In this document: positions 13,713-20,133 of the stretch, piece after piece
Layout of the letters: each line of letters starts with the position of its first letter
How positions within the stretch are numbered: position 1 is the first letter of the stretch
IMG/VR virus record: IMGVR_UViG_3300045303_000171
Coordinates: 1 to 40,804 of that record
Direction: 5' to 3' (one strand)
From: a virus
DNA length: 40,804 nucleotides
The notes under the pieces: generated by a model
The model's database searches: none
What the model was told of the DNA's origin: nothing
What the model saw: the letters and a program-made list of their open reading frames with translations, nothing else
Position numbers and translations under genes: made by a program

Positions 13713-13988
13713 GCGGGTGCCGTACTCGGTAGGCCCGACCAGCCCGCACGCACGCGCAGCGGCGATGCTGGTGACCGCCACCGGCTCGTGCTGGCGACCC
13801 GTGGTGGTGCACTCGCGGGTGCCGCGCTCGTTGTCCGGCTCGTCGTAGATGTAGATCGGCTCATCGTCGGGCCGCCCGTCGGCGAGCGCCCCGTACGCGG
13901 CGTCCTGCACGGCCGAGTCAAGCTCAAACACGTCGATCGACACCGGGCTGCCGTCGCCGGAGTCCCAGTAGTACCGGGTGCGGACCAT
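13710..13988 (-). CDS. small hypothetical protein
   Basis: Product of 92 residues from ATG at 13988, chosen for the GGAGG just upstream (the frame extends 14 codons further back, overlapping the gene before it). The sequence begins MVRTRYYWDSGDGSPVSIDV, has acidic DDEPIYIYDEPDNERG in the middle and a helical end. It has no recognised domain. Its TAG forms part of the next box. Confidence 0.55.
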   Translation of the reverse strand: MVRTRYYWDSGDGSPVSIDVFELDSAVQDAAYGALADGRPDDEPIYIYDEPDNERGTRECTTTGRQHEPVAVTSIAAARACGLVGPTEYGTR

Positions 13989-13990
13989 CG

Positions 13991-14254
13991 TCAGCCTCCA
14001 GCCCTGGGGCAGCGGCCCCAGAAGCTCCACTCGGTCAGCGCCGTCTCGACCTCGGCCTGGGTCAGGTTGAAGCCGGACACCTCGCCGATCTTGTCGTTCG
14101 CGCCGTACGGCCGGTTGCTCTGCCAGAGCCAGAACTTGCCGTCCCGGTCGAGCGACACGAACAGCGCCTCGCCGAACAGGTCGCGCGTCCCGCCGAGCCA
14201 GAACATCGTCGGCGAGTTCTCGCGCTGGTAGATCGGGAAGGTGCCGGTGGTCAT
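13991..14254 (-). CDS. small hypothetical protein behind its own box promoter
   Basis: Product of 87 residues from ATG at 14254. The sequence (FPIYQRENSPTMFWLGGTRD, then FVSLDRDGKFWLWQSNRPYG) is beta-rich with several Trp residues, like small phage proteins of unknown function. It shares a transcript with the 13710-13988 gene. Confidence 0.55.
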   Translation of the reverse strand: MTTGTFPIYQRENSPTMFWLGGTRDLFGEALFVSLDRDGKFWLWQSNRPYGANDKIGEVSGFNLTQAEVETALTEWSFWGRCPRAGG

Positions 14255-14257
14255 CTC

Positions 14258-14316
14258 GTGCTCCTCTCTCTGCGGGGTCCCTCCCCGCACCTCAAGTATA
14301 ACATGCCGTGAGCTAA
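14258..14316 (-). promoter_or_regulatory. Box promoter with leader hairpin, copy 4
   Basis: Minus strand: TTAGCTCACGGCATG, extended -10 TGTTATACT (hexamer about 14300-14295), TTGAGG, leader hairpin TGCGGGG/CCCCGCA with loop AGGGA, then GAGAGAGGAG before ATG 14254. It lies directly after the 14393-14424 terminator. Confidence 0.75.
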
Positions 14317-14392
14317 CACGACTCAGGGGGACGGGCGGGCGTTGAACCCGCCGGGTGCGACCCGAACCCGCCGGTGGAACCGTCCCCACGCT

Positions 14393-14424
14393 GCGGGCGG
14401 AAACCCCGCCGAGTTTCCGCCCGC
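14393..14424 (-). terminator. 12-bp perfect hairpin terminator
   Basis: GCGGGCGGAAAC (14393-14404) and GTTTCCGCCCGC (14413-14424) pair over 12 bp with an 8-base loop. It starts 6 bases beyond the stop of the 14430-14903 gene on the minus strand and is followed by the next promoter. No U-run is present. Two GAACCCGCCGG direct repeats lie just beyond. Confidence 0.6.
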
Positions 14425-14429
14425 TCACC

Positions 14430-14903
14430 CTACTGCGGCGGGCCGACCGCGCGCCAGCCGTCCGACTGCCGAGCATCCGGGCGGTACACCCGCACCCAGA
14501 CGTTCCCGCTCAGGCCCCGGCCGTTCCCGGCCAGCGTCACCTTCGCCTCAGCCACCTCGGTCACCTCGACCTCGCGGTAGCCGTGCTTCGCGAGCGTGGA
14601 CTCGCGCGCCGGGTTGACCGGCAGCCACTGGTCGGTCGAGTCGAGCCGCCAGCGGTAGCCGAAGCGCGTCTTCACCTCACGCGCATCCGTCGCCTCGCCG
14701 TCCAGCGTCACGAGCATCGTCCTCGCGAACGTCCACATGCCGCCAGCGTCCGCGACCTGCGCCTTCATCCGCAACTCCTGCGCGGTCAGACCCGCCGCCC
14801 ACTGGGACAGGAACCCGTCCGTGTCGCACCGCTGGAAGCTCTCCTCCGCAGCGCGGTCGCGCTCATTCGCCTGAGCGCGAAGCTGGTCACCGGTCATCGT
14901 CAT
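14430..14903 (-). CDS. hypothetical protein
   Basis: Product of 157 residues from ATG at 14903, preceded by a leader hairpin and GAGAGGAG but no clear promoter, so it shares the transcript of the 14938-15153 gene. The N-terminal half is helical (GDQLRAQANERDRAAEESFQ). The C-terminal half is beta-like, with FGYRWRLDSTDQWLPVNPAR and VWVRVYRPDARQSDGW. No family is recognised. A strong terminator follows. Confidence 0.6.
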   Translation of the reverse strand: MTMTGDQLRAQANERDRAAEESFQRCDTDGFLSQWAAGLTAQELRMKAQVADAGGMWTFARTMLVTLDGEATDAREVKTRFGYRWRLDSTDQWLPVNPARESTLAKHGYREVEVTEVAEAKVTLAGNGRGLSGNVWVRVYRPDARQSDGWRAVGPPQ

Positions 14904-14906
14904 GTC

Positions 14907-14940
14907 GAACTCCTCTCTGCAAGCCTCAGCCTGCGGGTTA
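14907..14940 (-). promoter_or_regulatory. Promoter-less leader hairpin
   Basis: Between the stop of the 14938-15153 gene and ATG 14903 the minus strand has GCAGGC-TGAG-GCTTGC (6-bp stem with one G-U) directly followed by AGAGAGGAG. The hairpin and ribosome-binding site match the leader module in layout, without box or -10, so the hairpin seems tied to translation of each gene rather than to transcription start. Confidence 0.5.
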
Positions 14941-15153
14941 CGCCGTCGTCCACTTCCAGTTCGTGTCCGGGCCGCGATGCTCTCGCGTCCAGTCGCCGTC
15001 CGGATCGACGGCGCGCAACTCGTTCTCGACCCTCTCCAGTTCAGCCCAGCCCCGCATCGCCTTGAAACCGGAGCCGTCCGTCGCCGTTGCCGCCTTGCGG
15101 CGCGCGACGTACAGCGCCTGGATGGTCGGGTCGGTGTTCCTCGCAAGTGCCAT
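14938..15153 (-). CDS. small hypothetical protein
   Basis: Product of 70 residues from ATG at 15153, behind a box promoter and hairpin. It is helical, with YVARRKAATATDGSGFKAM and WAELERVENELRAVDPDGDW, and ends TNWKWTTA. Function unknown. Confidence 0.55.
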   Translation of the reverse strand: MALARNTDPTIQALYVARRKAATATDGSGFKAMRGWAELERVENELRAVDPDGDWTREHRGPDTNWKWTTA

Positions 15154-15156
15154 CTT

Positions 15157-15216
15157 CGTGTCCTCTCTGCGGAGTTCCCCACCCCGCACCTCAAGTATAA
15201 CACGCATCGTGAGCTA
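15157..15216 (-). promoter_or_regulatory. Box promoter with leader hairpin, copy 5
   Basis: Minus strand: TTAGCTCACGATGCGTG (the TAG is the stop codon of the 15214-15552 gene), extended -10 TGTTATACT (hexamer 15199-15194), leader hairpin TGCGGGG/CTCCGCA with one G-U pair, then GAGAGGA before ATG 15153. Confidence 0.75.
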
Positions 15217-15552
15217 AGCGGGCACTCGTTCCTTCGCGCCGCAGTTCGGGCACGGCCCGTAGTACCCGCCGGTCGGCTCGTTCCCCGGCGGCACGATCGC
15301 CGTCCGGTACATCGCCTCGCACGCGCCGCACTGGTAGTCGATCCACCGCGTCAAGGCGGGCACCACCGCGAACCGCTCCACGAACTCGATGCCGTTCCCC
15401 TTCACCTGCGGGATCAGCCAGTAGGTCGAGGTGACCCGCCCGGCCCGCTCCAGCGCCTCGACCGTCCGCCGGGCACGACCGTTCAGCACGACCTTGCCCT
15501 CGCGGTTGACGCGCTCCAGCAGCGCCTCCTGCGGCTTCGTCAGCTTGGGCAT
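15214..15552 (-). CDS. zinc-ribbon protein
   Basis: Product of 112 residues from ATG at 15552, chosen because GGGAGGG lies 7 bases upstream (an ATG 8 codons earlier has no such site). The N-terminal half is helical (KPQEALLERVNREGKVVLNG, then RRTVEALERAGRV), like a winged helix. The C-terminal half has a zinc ribbon: CGACEAMY, then CPNCGAKE about 25 residues later. DNA binding is likely by analogy. It shares a short operon with the 15557-15766 gene. Confidence 0.65.
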   Translation of the reverse strand: MPKLTKPQEALLERVNREGKVVLNGRARRTVEALERAGRVTSTYWLIPQVKGNGIEFVERFAVVPALTRWIDYQCGACEAMYRTAIVPPGNEPTGGYYGPCPNCGAKERVPA

Positions 15553-15556
15553 CGCG

Positions 15557-15766
15557 TCACCCTCCCAGTCCGACATTCACCGCGAACCGGTCGGCCGCCT
15601 CGCGCAGCGTCTCCAGCGCCCTACGAACCTCAGCCAGGTCGGCGGGCACGCCCACCTCGTCCATCTCGGCCCCCAGGTCGCTCAGCCGGTCGCCGAGCAT
15701 CCCGAACGTGTCCAGCCCCAGGTGACGCTCCAGCAGCCCGTACATGGCGCGCATCTGCTCCGTCAT
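15557..15766 (-). CDS. small helical protein
   Basis: Product of 69 residues from ATG at 15766, with GAGAGGAG and a box promoter in front. Heptad-like helix (MYGLLERHLGLDTFGMLGDR, then RRALETLREAADRFAVNV), possibly a coiled coil. Function unknown. Confidence 0.55.
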   Translation of the reverse strand: MTEQMRAMYGLLERHLGLDTFGMLGDRLSDLGAEMDEVGVPADLAEVRRALETLREAADRFAVNVGLGG

Positions 15767-15769
15767 CGC

Positions 15770-15850
15770 CGTGCTCCTCTCTGCGGAGTCTGCTGAAGGC
15801 CAGCGGCCCACACAGCCCCGCACCCCAAGTATAACACGCGCCGTGAGTCA
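15770..15850 (-). promoter_or_regulatory. Box promoter with long leader hairpin, copy 6
   Basis: Minus strand: CTGACTCACGGCGCGTG, extended -10 TGTTATACT (hexamer 15833-15828), leader with TGCGGGG and CTCCGCA as stem ends separated by a longer loop than in the other copies, then GAGAGGAG before ATG 15766. Confidence 0.7.
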
Positions 15851-15859
15851 GGCCGCCGG

Positions 15860-16141
15860 TCAGAAGTCCAGCAGCCAGTGCTGCCGATCGTCGTCCTGAC
15901 AGCACTGACACGGGTTCGTCGCCTCGTCCACACACGTCCCCGAACTCAGCGCCCACGCCTCCGGATCGATCGCCACCGCATCCGCGATCACCTCCTCCAG
16001 CGTCATCGACCGCGGCGAGCACATCAGGCACCGGCCGATCGTCCGCAGCAACATCACCGACCGCGTATCGACACCCCGCCGATCCGCGTTCTTCCGCGCA
16101 GCCCAGCCGAGCAGCTTCGCCATCGTCTGCCCGTCGATCAC
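15860..16141 (-). CDS. small Cys-containing hypothetical protein
   Basis: Product of 93 residues. GTG at 16141 is chosen for its GTGA overlap with the preceding stop; an internal ATG lies at residue 7. CLMC near the middle and CQCCQDDD near the end may bind zinc. The rest is helical (MTLEEVIADAVAIDPEAWAL). I do not recognise the family. Confidence 0.55.
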   Translation of the reverse strand: MIDGQTMAKLLGWAARKNADRRGVDTRSVMLLRTIGRCLMCSPRSMTLEEVIADAVAIDPEAWALSSGTCVDEATNPCQCCQDDDRQHWLLDF

Positions 16142-16392
16142 AGCGCCTCGATGCTCGCCACGTGCCGCGGCTCGATCTCCATCGACAGCCGCACCCGAGA
16201 GTCCGGCCCCGGCCTCCACAGCGTCGCCCACCGCTCAGCCGGATCGGTCGGCGGCGGACTCGTCGCCTCCACGTCGAACGTCCACACCTCTCGCGCCTCG
16301 TCATGACGCGAGTTCAGCGCCGGATACAACTCCATGAAGGCGTCGCGCGGGATCGCGTTCAGCAACGCCCGCGTCACTGTCACCCGGTACAT
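16138..16392 (-). CDS. small hypothetical protein
   Basis: Product of 84 residues from ATG at 16392, sharing one base with the preceding stop. The start MYRVTVTRALLNAIPRDAFM suggests a beta strand followed by a helix; the rest has WTFDVEATSPPPTDPAERWA and a beta-like VRLSMEIEPRH. No motif is assigned. Confidence 0.55.
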   Translation of the reverse strand: MYRVTVTRALLNAIPRDAFMELYPALNSRHDEAREVWTFDVEATSPPPTDPAERWATLWRPGPDSRVRLSMEIEPRHVASIEAL

Positions 16393-17084
16393 CACAGCGC
16401 CGCCTTCGCCGAGTCGCCCTGCGCCATCCCGAAGCCGTGCGCCTCCGAGCACCGGAAGTGGTACGCAGGCATGTCGAAGCCCGGCGCGATTCCCGACTCC
16501 GACCAGCCGAACCGCTCACCGCAACCCGGACACCGCACCTTCCGCCACCGCTGCAACCGCTGCCACGGGATCACCTGCGGACGCATGTGCCGGAAGCACC
16601 ACTTGTTCATGTGCCGGAACCGCCACCACAGCCAGTAGTTCGCCCACGGCCGCCCCTCCCGGTACGCCGCAAGCTGCCGCGTCCGCACCGCCCGGCGGCA
16701 CGAGTCGTCATCGCCACCCACGTCCGGGTCCACGTGCCACACCGTCACCAGCGGCGGGAACCGCGCCTCCCACTCCCCGAACTGCCACGACGCCCACGTG
16801 AAGTACGGACGCCGCCGCGTCGGACACAACTCAAACCCCAGCCCATCGCAGTTCGGGCACCGATAGCCGACCGGCTCGTAGATGTAGCTCGGCTTCGGGT
16901 CAGGCACCTTCCCCGTCCCCTCACACACGTAGCACCGGAACTTCGACGCCCTGATGTTCAGCGGCCCGAAGCGCCGGTGCTGGTAGCCCGGCTCGCGCCG
17001 GTGCGGAGCGGCGTGATTCGGCCGCTTGCGCACGTCCGGCCACGGCCTCGGCACCTCAAACGCGACGCTCATCGGATCGTGCAT
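16392..17084 (-). CDS. multi-zinc-ribbon protein
   Basis: Product of 230 residues from ATG at 17084. Three zinc-type CxxC knuckles are spread along it: CYVCEGTGK and CPNCDGLGF in the first half (DnaJ-like CxxCxGxG) and CPGCGERFG near residue 195. Between them is a Trp-rich basic stretch (WASWQFGEWEARFPP, then WANYWLWWRFRHMNKW). A nucleic-acid or protein-binding role is likely. The box and -10 lie 6 bases before ATG, so the message may be leaderless. Confidence 0.65.
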   Translation of the reverse strand: MHDPMSVAFEVPRPWPDVRKRPNHAAPHRREPGYQHRRFGPLNIRASKFRCYVCEGTGKVPDPKPSYIYEPVGYRCPNCDGLGFELCPTRRRPYFTWASWQFGEWEARFPPLVTVWHVDPDVGGDDDSCRRAVRTRQLAAYREGRPWANYWLWWRFRHMNKWCFRHMRPQVIPWQRLQRWRKVRCPGCGERFGWSESGIAPGFDMPAYHFRCSEAHGFGMAQGDSAKAAL

Positions 17085-17090
17085 CGCACG

Positions 17091-17113
17091 AGCTTAGCAC
17101 TCGCCGAGAGCTA
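17091..17113 (-). promoter_or_regulatory. Box promoter giving a probable leaderless start
   Basis: Minus strand TAGCTCTCGGCGAG then TGCTAAGCT (hexamer 17096-17091). It aligns with the 15.8-kb copy over most positions. Only 6 bases separate the hexamer from ATG 17084, placing ATG at about +1. The TAG is the stop of the 31-residue gene upstream. Confidence 0.55.
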
Positions 17114-17206
17114 GTCCGTCACGATGCCGCGTCCCTTGCAGCGCGGACACACCGGCAGCGCCGGGGTCGAGCCGACCCCCTCGCAGCGCGGACACACCTT
17201 CGTCAT
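17111..17206 (-). CDS. 31-residue double CxxCxGxG zinc peptide
   Basis: ATG at 17206 overlaps the stop of the 17203-17583 gene (ATGA). The whole peptide is built of two DnaJ-like zinc half-sites, VCPRCEGVGS and VCPRCKGRGI, which together could bind one zinc. It is too short for usual gene callers. The exact overlap and the two matching motifs make it convincing. Function unknown; it may act as an adaptor, or with the following zinc-rich protein (16392-17084). Confidence 0.7.
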   Translation of the reverse strand: MTKVCPRCEGVGSTPALPVCPRCKGRGIVTD

Positions 17207-17583
17207 CCGTCGGCCCCGAGCGCTCGGTGGGAACCGTCAACGCCCTCCTGCCCGGGCGGGCTGAAGGTGATCGCCCCCTGCACGGTCATCTCGCGAATCC
17301 GCGCCTTCCCCCTCTCCGTCACCTGGAACTGGAACACGCCGTGCTCGTCCTGCTCGCACTTCATCCGACCCATGATCACGTTCGCGAGCAAGGCGTTCAG
17401 CGTCCCGTCCTCCTGATCGGTCACCTGCCGCGGATGCCACGGATACGACGGCGACCCGTCGAACGCCGCCGCCACCGCCGCCCACGTCTGACCGCCGCTC
17501 ACCCAGATCCGCAGCGTGCCGCCACCCTCGATCGGGTAGTCGCCCGGCTCGACCAGCGGGTTCTCCAGCGGGTTCTCATCCAT
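17203..17583 (-). CDS. hypothetical protein after the nuclease gene
   Basis: Product of 126 residues from ATG at 17583, overlapping the stop of the nuclease gene by 8 bases. The sequence (DYPIEGGGTLRIWVSGGQTW, LNALLANVIMGRMKCEQDE, HGVFQFQVTERGKARIREM) is mixed alpha/beta with the look of a compact winged-helix domain in its second half. No function is assigned, but its place after Red-beta and the nuclease suggests a recombination accessory protein. Confidence 0.55.
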   Translation of the reverse strand: MDENPLENPLVEPGDYPIEGGGTLRIWVSGGQTWAAVAAAFDGSPSYPWHPRQVTDQEDGTLNALLANVIMGRMKCEQDEHGVFQFQVTERGKARIREMTVQGAITFSPPGQEGVDGSHRALGADG

Positions 17584-18784
17584 CGCCGTTCCCCTTCCTC
17601 GCCTGCGCCTCCGCCAGCGCCCCCTCCAGCGCCGCCATCAGCACCACGTCCTCGTCCGTCGCCCGATCCTTCCGCGGCACGTGCTCCACGAACCGCGCCG
17701 TCAGCACCGTCCGGTACAGCTTGTCCACGTCCACATCCCCCGCCGCCAGCGCCCGCTCCAGCGCCTCCCGATCCGGCCGCCGCGTCTGCTCCGCCGCCAC
17801 GTACCCGTACACCCGAGGCCCCTTCGCGTCCTTGATCGGCACCGGCCCGTTGGAGTCAGCCCACGCCGCCAGCGCCGCCCGCGACTGCTTCGCGACCGCG
17901 TTGCCGACCACCAGTTGCCGCGCCACGATCGCCGCCTCATCCGCCGAGTCGATCTTCCCCTCTCGCCGCAGCTTCACCGGGATCGGACACCGCTCCGGCC
18001 GCAGGCAGTAGCCGCAGTGGTGGCCCGGCGACGGCGGGAACGTCTTCGTCGCGAACGCCCTGTCGTACCGTTCCACCAGCGCCGTCAACTCCGCCCGCAC
18101 GTCATCGATGTCCTCGCGGTGCAGCGTCGCCTCGCGCACCTCCGAGTAGCGCAGGTACACCTCGCGCAGCGTCACCCGCATGATCGTCGGGTACGTGATC
18201 ATCACCAGGAAGCCGTAGAAGCGCTGCTGGAAGTAGCCCTTGTGGCTCACCTCCGTCGCCGCCGGAAGGCCCCACGTGTCCTTCCAGTCGAGCACGATCG
18301 CGTGGTCTGCGCCCTCCACGAACAGCGCATCGATCTGGCCCGTCATCGCCCGCTCGACCGGATCACCGTTCGCGTCCGGGTACACGACCGGCGCGTACAG
18401 CCGCTCCTCGATCGCGACCAGGTTCTCGACCGACCACTCAAAGTCGTGCGCCCACTTCTTCACGACCCAGTAGAGGTCCTTCACCTCGTTCATCGGCACG
18501 TTGAGCAGTTCGGCGGGCGGCACGTCGTGCTGGCGCAGCGTCTCGTGCAGGATCGCCAGCGCCGCATCGACCGGGATCGACCCCTCGTGCATCCGCACCA
18601 TGTCGCGCAGGCACTTCCCGAGCACCCGGTGCACGAGCGACCCGCGCGCCTGCGGATGCGTCGCCCAGTTCTGGTTCCGCAAGGCCCGCTCCCACGACGC
18701 CGACAGCGCGCACCGGTCGAACGCCGACAGGTCCGACTGCCGGATCGCGTTCGTCCTCAGCGGCTCCAGGTCACGGGCTGCCAT
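17576..18784 (-). CDS. RecB/Cas4-like PD-(D/E)XK nuclease with Fe-S cysteines
   Basis: Product of 402 residues from ATG at 18784, overlapping the end of the annealing-protein gene by 14 bases. Nuclease core: RGSLVHRVL (His), MTGQIDALFVEG (Asp), IVLDWKDTWG (D-x-K) and QQRFYGFLV (Gln, Tyr) in the order of RecB-type PD-(D/E)XK enzymes. A single Cys near residue 25 (SAFDRCALSASW) plus CGYCLRPERC later reproduces the four-cysteine 4Fe-4S cluster of Cas4 and AddB nucleases. Paired with an annealing protein, it likely resects DNA ends to give 3' single strands for recombination. The cluster and activity are inferred from motifs. Confidence 0.85.
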   Translation of the reverse strand: MAARDLEPLRTNAIRQSDLSAFDRCALSASWERALRNQNWATHPQARGSLVHRVLGKCLRDMVRMHEGSIPVDAALAILHETLRQHDVPPAELLNVPMNEVKDLYWVVKKWAHDFEWSVENLVAIEERLYAPVVYPDANGDPVERAMTGQIDALFVEGADHAIVLDWKDTWGLPAATEVSHKGYFQQRFYGFLVMITYPTIMRVTLREVYLRYSEVREATLHREDIDDVRAELTALVERYDRAFATKTFPPSPGHHCGYCLRPERCPIPVKLRREGKIDSADEAAIVARQLVVGNAVAKQSRAALAAWADSNGPVPIKDAKGPRVYGYVAAEQTRRPDREALERALAAGDVDVDKLYRTVLTARFVEHVPRKDRATDEDVVLMAALEGALAEAQARKGNGDG

Positions 18785-19928
18785 CGTCGCCCCCGTCGAA
18801 GTCCAACTCCCCCTCGGGGATCTGCTCGACCGACTCGGCTTCCTCCGGCTCGCCATCCAGCAGACCCGACTGCTCCGGCGGCAGGCTCGCATCGAACCCC
18901 AGCGCCTTCCCTGCGCGCTCCGCCGCCTCCCGCACCGGATCGGACTCCTCCACCGGCAGCGCCAGCGTCTGGTTCATCGACTCCACCTGCTCCGGCGTGA
19001 ACCGCTCGGAGTCCGGCTCCGGCTGCGGCTCCGTCGGCTCCGGCTCCGGATTCGGCTGGCCCGGCTCGTCCGGCTCGTCCACCACGTCCGTCACCGTCTC
19101 CGCGACCACCCCGCCGCAGGCCACGATGAACGTCCGAAGCTCCTGCTCGATCTGCCCGAGCCGTTCCTCGCTCACGCCCGCCAGCATCAGCCGCTGCTTC
19201 GCCGGGGTGTAGGCGTCCTGGTCGAGCATCCGCGCCTGATCGAACAGCGACCTGATCCGGTCCACCATCTCCGGCGGCGCGTCCGGCTCGGGAGCCTCGA
19301 CCTGCGTGTCGAAGTGGTGCGCGACTTCCTCCTCCGCCACGATCCCGGTGATCGAGAACGCGCGCCGCAGCGCCCCCGCCTCCGCGCACTTCAGGATCAT
19401 CGTCCCAGGCCCCTTCGACCACTGCGAGTAGCTGCTCGCGCCGGACGGCTTGAAGTCCTCGATCGGCGCGTGGAAGTACGTCGGCAGCCGCCCCTCGCGC
19501 AGCACCACCGCGTACGCCGCCACCGGCTTCCCGCGCTCGCGGCCGTACCGGTGCGTGATCAGCCGCCGCCCATCCTCCAGCCGCTCCACCGCGAAGTCGT
19601 CGTTCTCGCGCACCACGTCGGAGTCCATCCCCCGGTAGTCCGGGTGCCGCTGCGCGATCTTCAGGAACCCGTCGCGGCCGACCATGATCATCACCTTGTC
19701 GGTCCGCGCCGACCCGTCCACCGCCTTCGGCACCGCGCACCAGATTTCCTTCGCGAACGGGTCTAGGTCGTACTTCGACGCAAGCTCCAGGAACATGAAC
19801 AACTGCGGGCGCGTCGCACCCTCCGCGACGGTCGCCGCGATCAGGTTGATCTGCTCCTCCGTCCACGCCGCTCGGCTGCGCTCAGTCACGCCCCCCGGTC
19901 GCGCCGGTTGGATCGCCTTCGATGCCAT
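18771..19928 (-). CDS. single-strand annealing recombinase (Red-beta/RecT-like)
   Basis: Product of 385 residues from ATG at 19928, with a GGGGG-rich Shine-Dalgarno stretch upstream. The N-terminal 200 residues fit the Red-beta family: FLELASKYDLDPFAKEIWC, then MVGRDGFLKIAQRHPDYRG, and finally SSYSQWSKGPGTMILKCAEA with GALRRAFS. A long acidic, Pro- and Glu-rich linker follows (about 255-310). Red-beta proteins coat single strands and anneal them during phage replication and recombination. The overlapping downstream nuclease is its expected partner. Confidence 0.88.
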   Translation of the reverse strand: MASKAIQPARPGGVTERSRAAWTEEQINLIAATVAEGATRPQLFMFLELASKYDLDPFAKEIWCAVPKAVDGSARTDKVMIMVGRDGFLKIAQRHPDYRGMDSDVVRENDDFAVERLEDGRRLITHRYGRERGKPVAAYAVVLREGRLPTYFHAPIEDFKPSGASSYSQWSKGPGTMILKCAEAGALRRAFSITGIVAEEEVAHHFDTQVEAPEPDAPPEMVDRIRSLFDQARMLDQDAYTPAKQRLMLAGVSEERLGQIEQELRTFIVACGGVVAETVTDVVDEPDEPGQPNPEPEPTEPQPEPDSERFTPEQVESMNQTLALPVEESDPVREAAERAGKALGFDASLPPEQSGLLDGEPEEAESVEQIPEGELDFDGGDDGSP

Positions 19929-19982
19929 CTGGACCCCCTCGGTCAAGGTGTCAGCCGCAAGCGTAGCGCGACCATCGGACGA

Positions 19983-19997
19983 CACGACGTGAGCCAA
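19983..19997 (-). promoter_or_regulatory. Box without clear -10 before the recombination operon
   Basis: Minus strand TTGGCTCACGTCGTG with the palindromic core CACGACGTG. The following bases do not give a good -10; the transcription start may lie nearer the ATG at 19928. It stands between the 20004-20036 terminator and the annealing gene, the same layout as other modules. Confidence 0.45.
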
Positions 19998-20003
19998 GAC
20001 GCA

Positions 20004-20036
20004 GACGGGGGCGGCCCGCTGAAGGCCGCCCCCGTC
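20004..20036 (-). terminator. 13-bp perfect hairpin terminator
   Basis: GACGGGGGCGGCC (20004-20016) and GGCCGCCCCCGTC (20024-20036) pair perfectly with a 7-base loop. It lies about 100 bases after the stop of the vWA gene and just before the next box. No U-run is present. It separates two transcription units. Confidence 0.6.
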
Positions 20037-20065
20037 ACCCGCCGCAGGCGATGCGCGGCGGGGTG

Positions 20066-20116
20066 GCGCGACCCTAGAGAGCGTGCGACAACCAACTCCC
20101 AACCGATGGGTCGCGC
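20066..20116. repeat. 9-bp inverted repeat downstream of the vWA gene
   Basis: GCGCGACCC (20066-20074) and GGGTCGCGC (20108-20116) are inverted copies with 33 bases between. With the 20004-20036 hairpin this gives two dyads in the 205-bp gap between the vWA and annealing genes. It may assist termination. Confidence 0.4.
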
Positions 20117-20133
20117 GACCCCGATCGTAGCGC

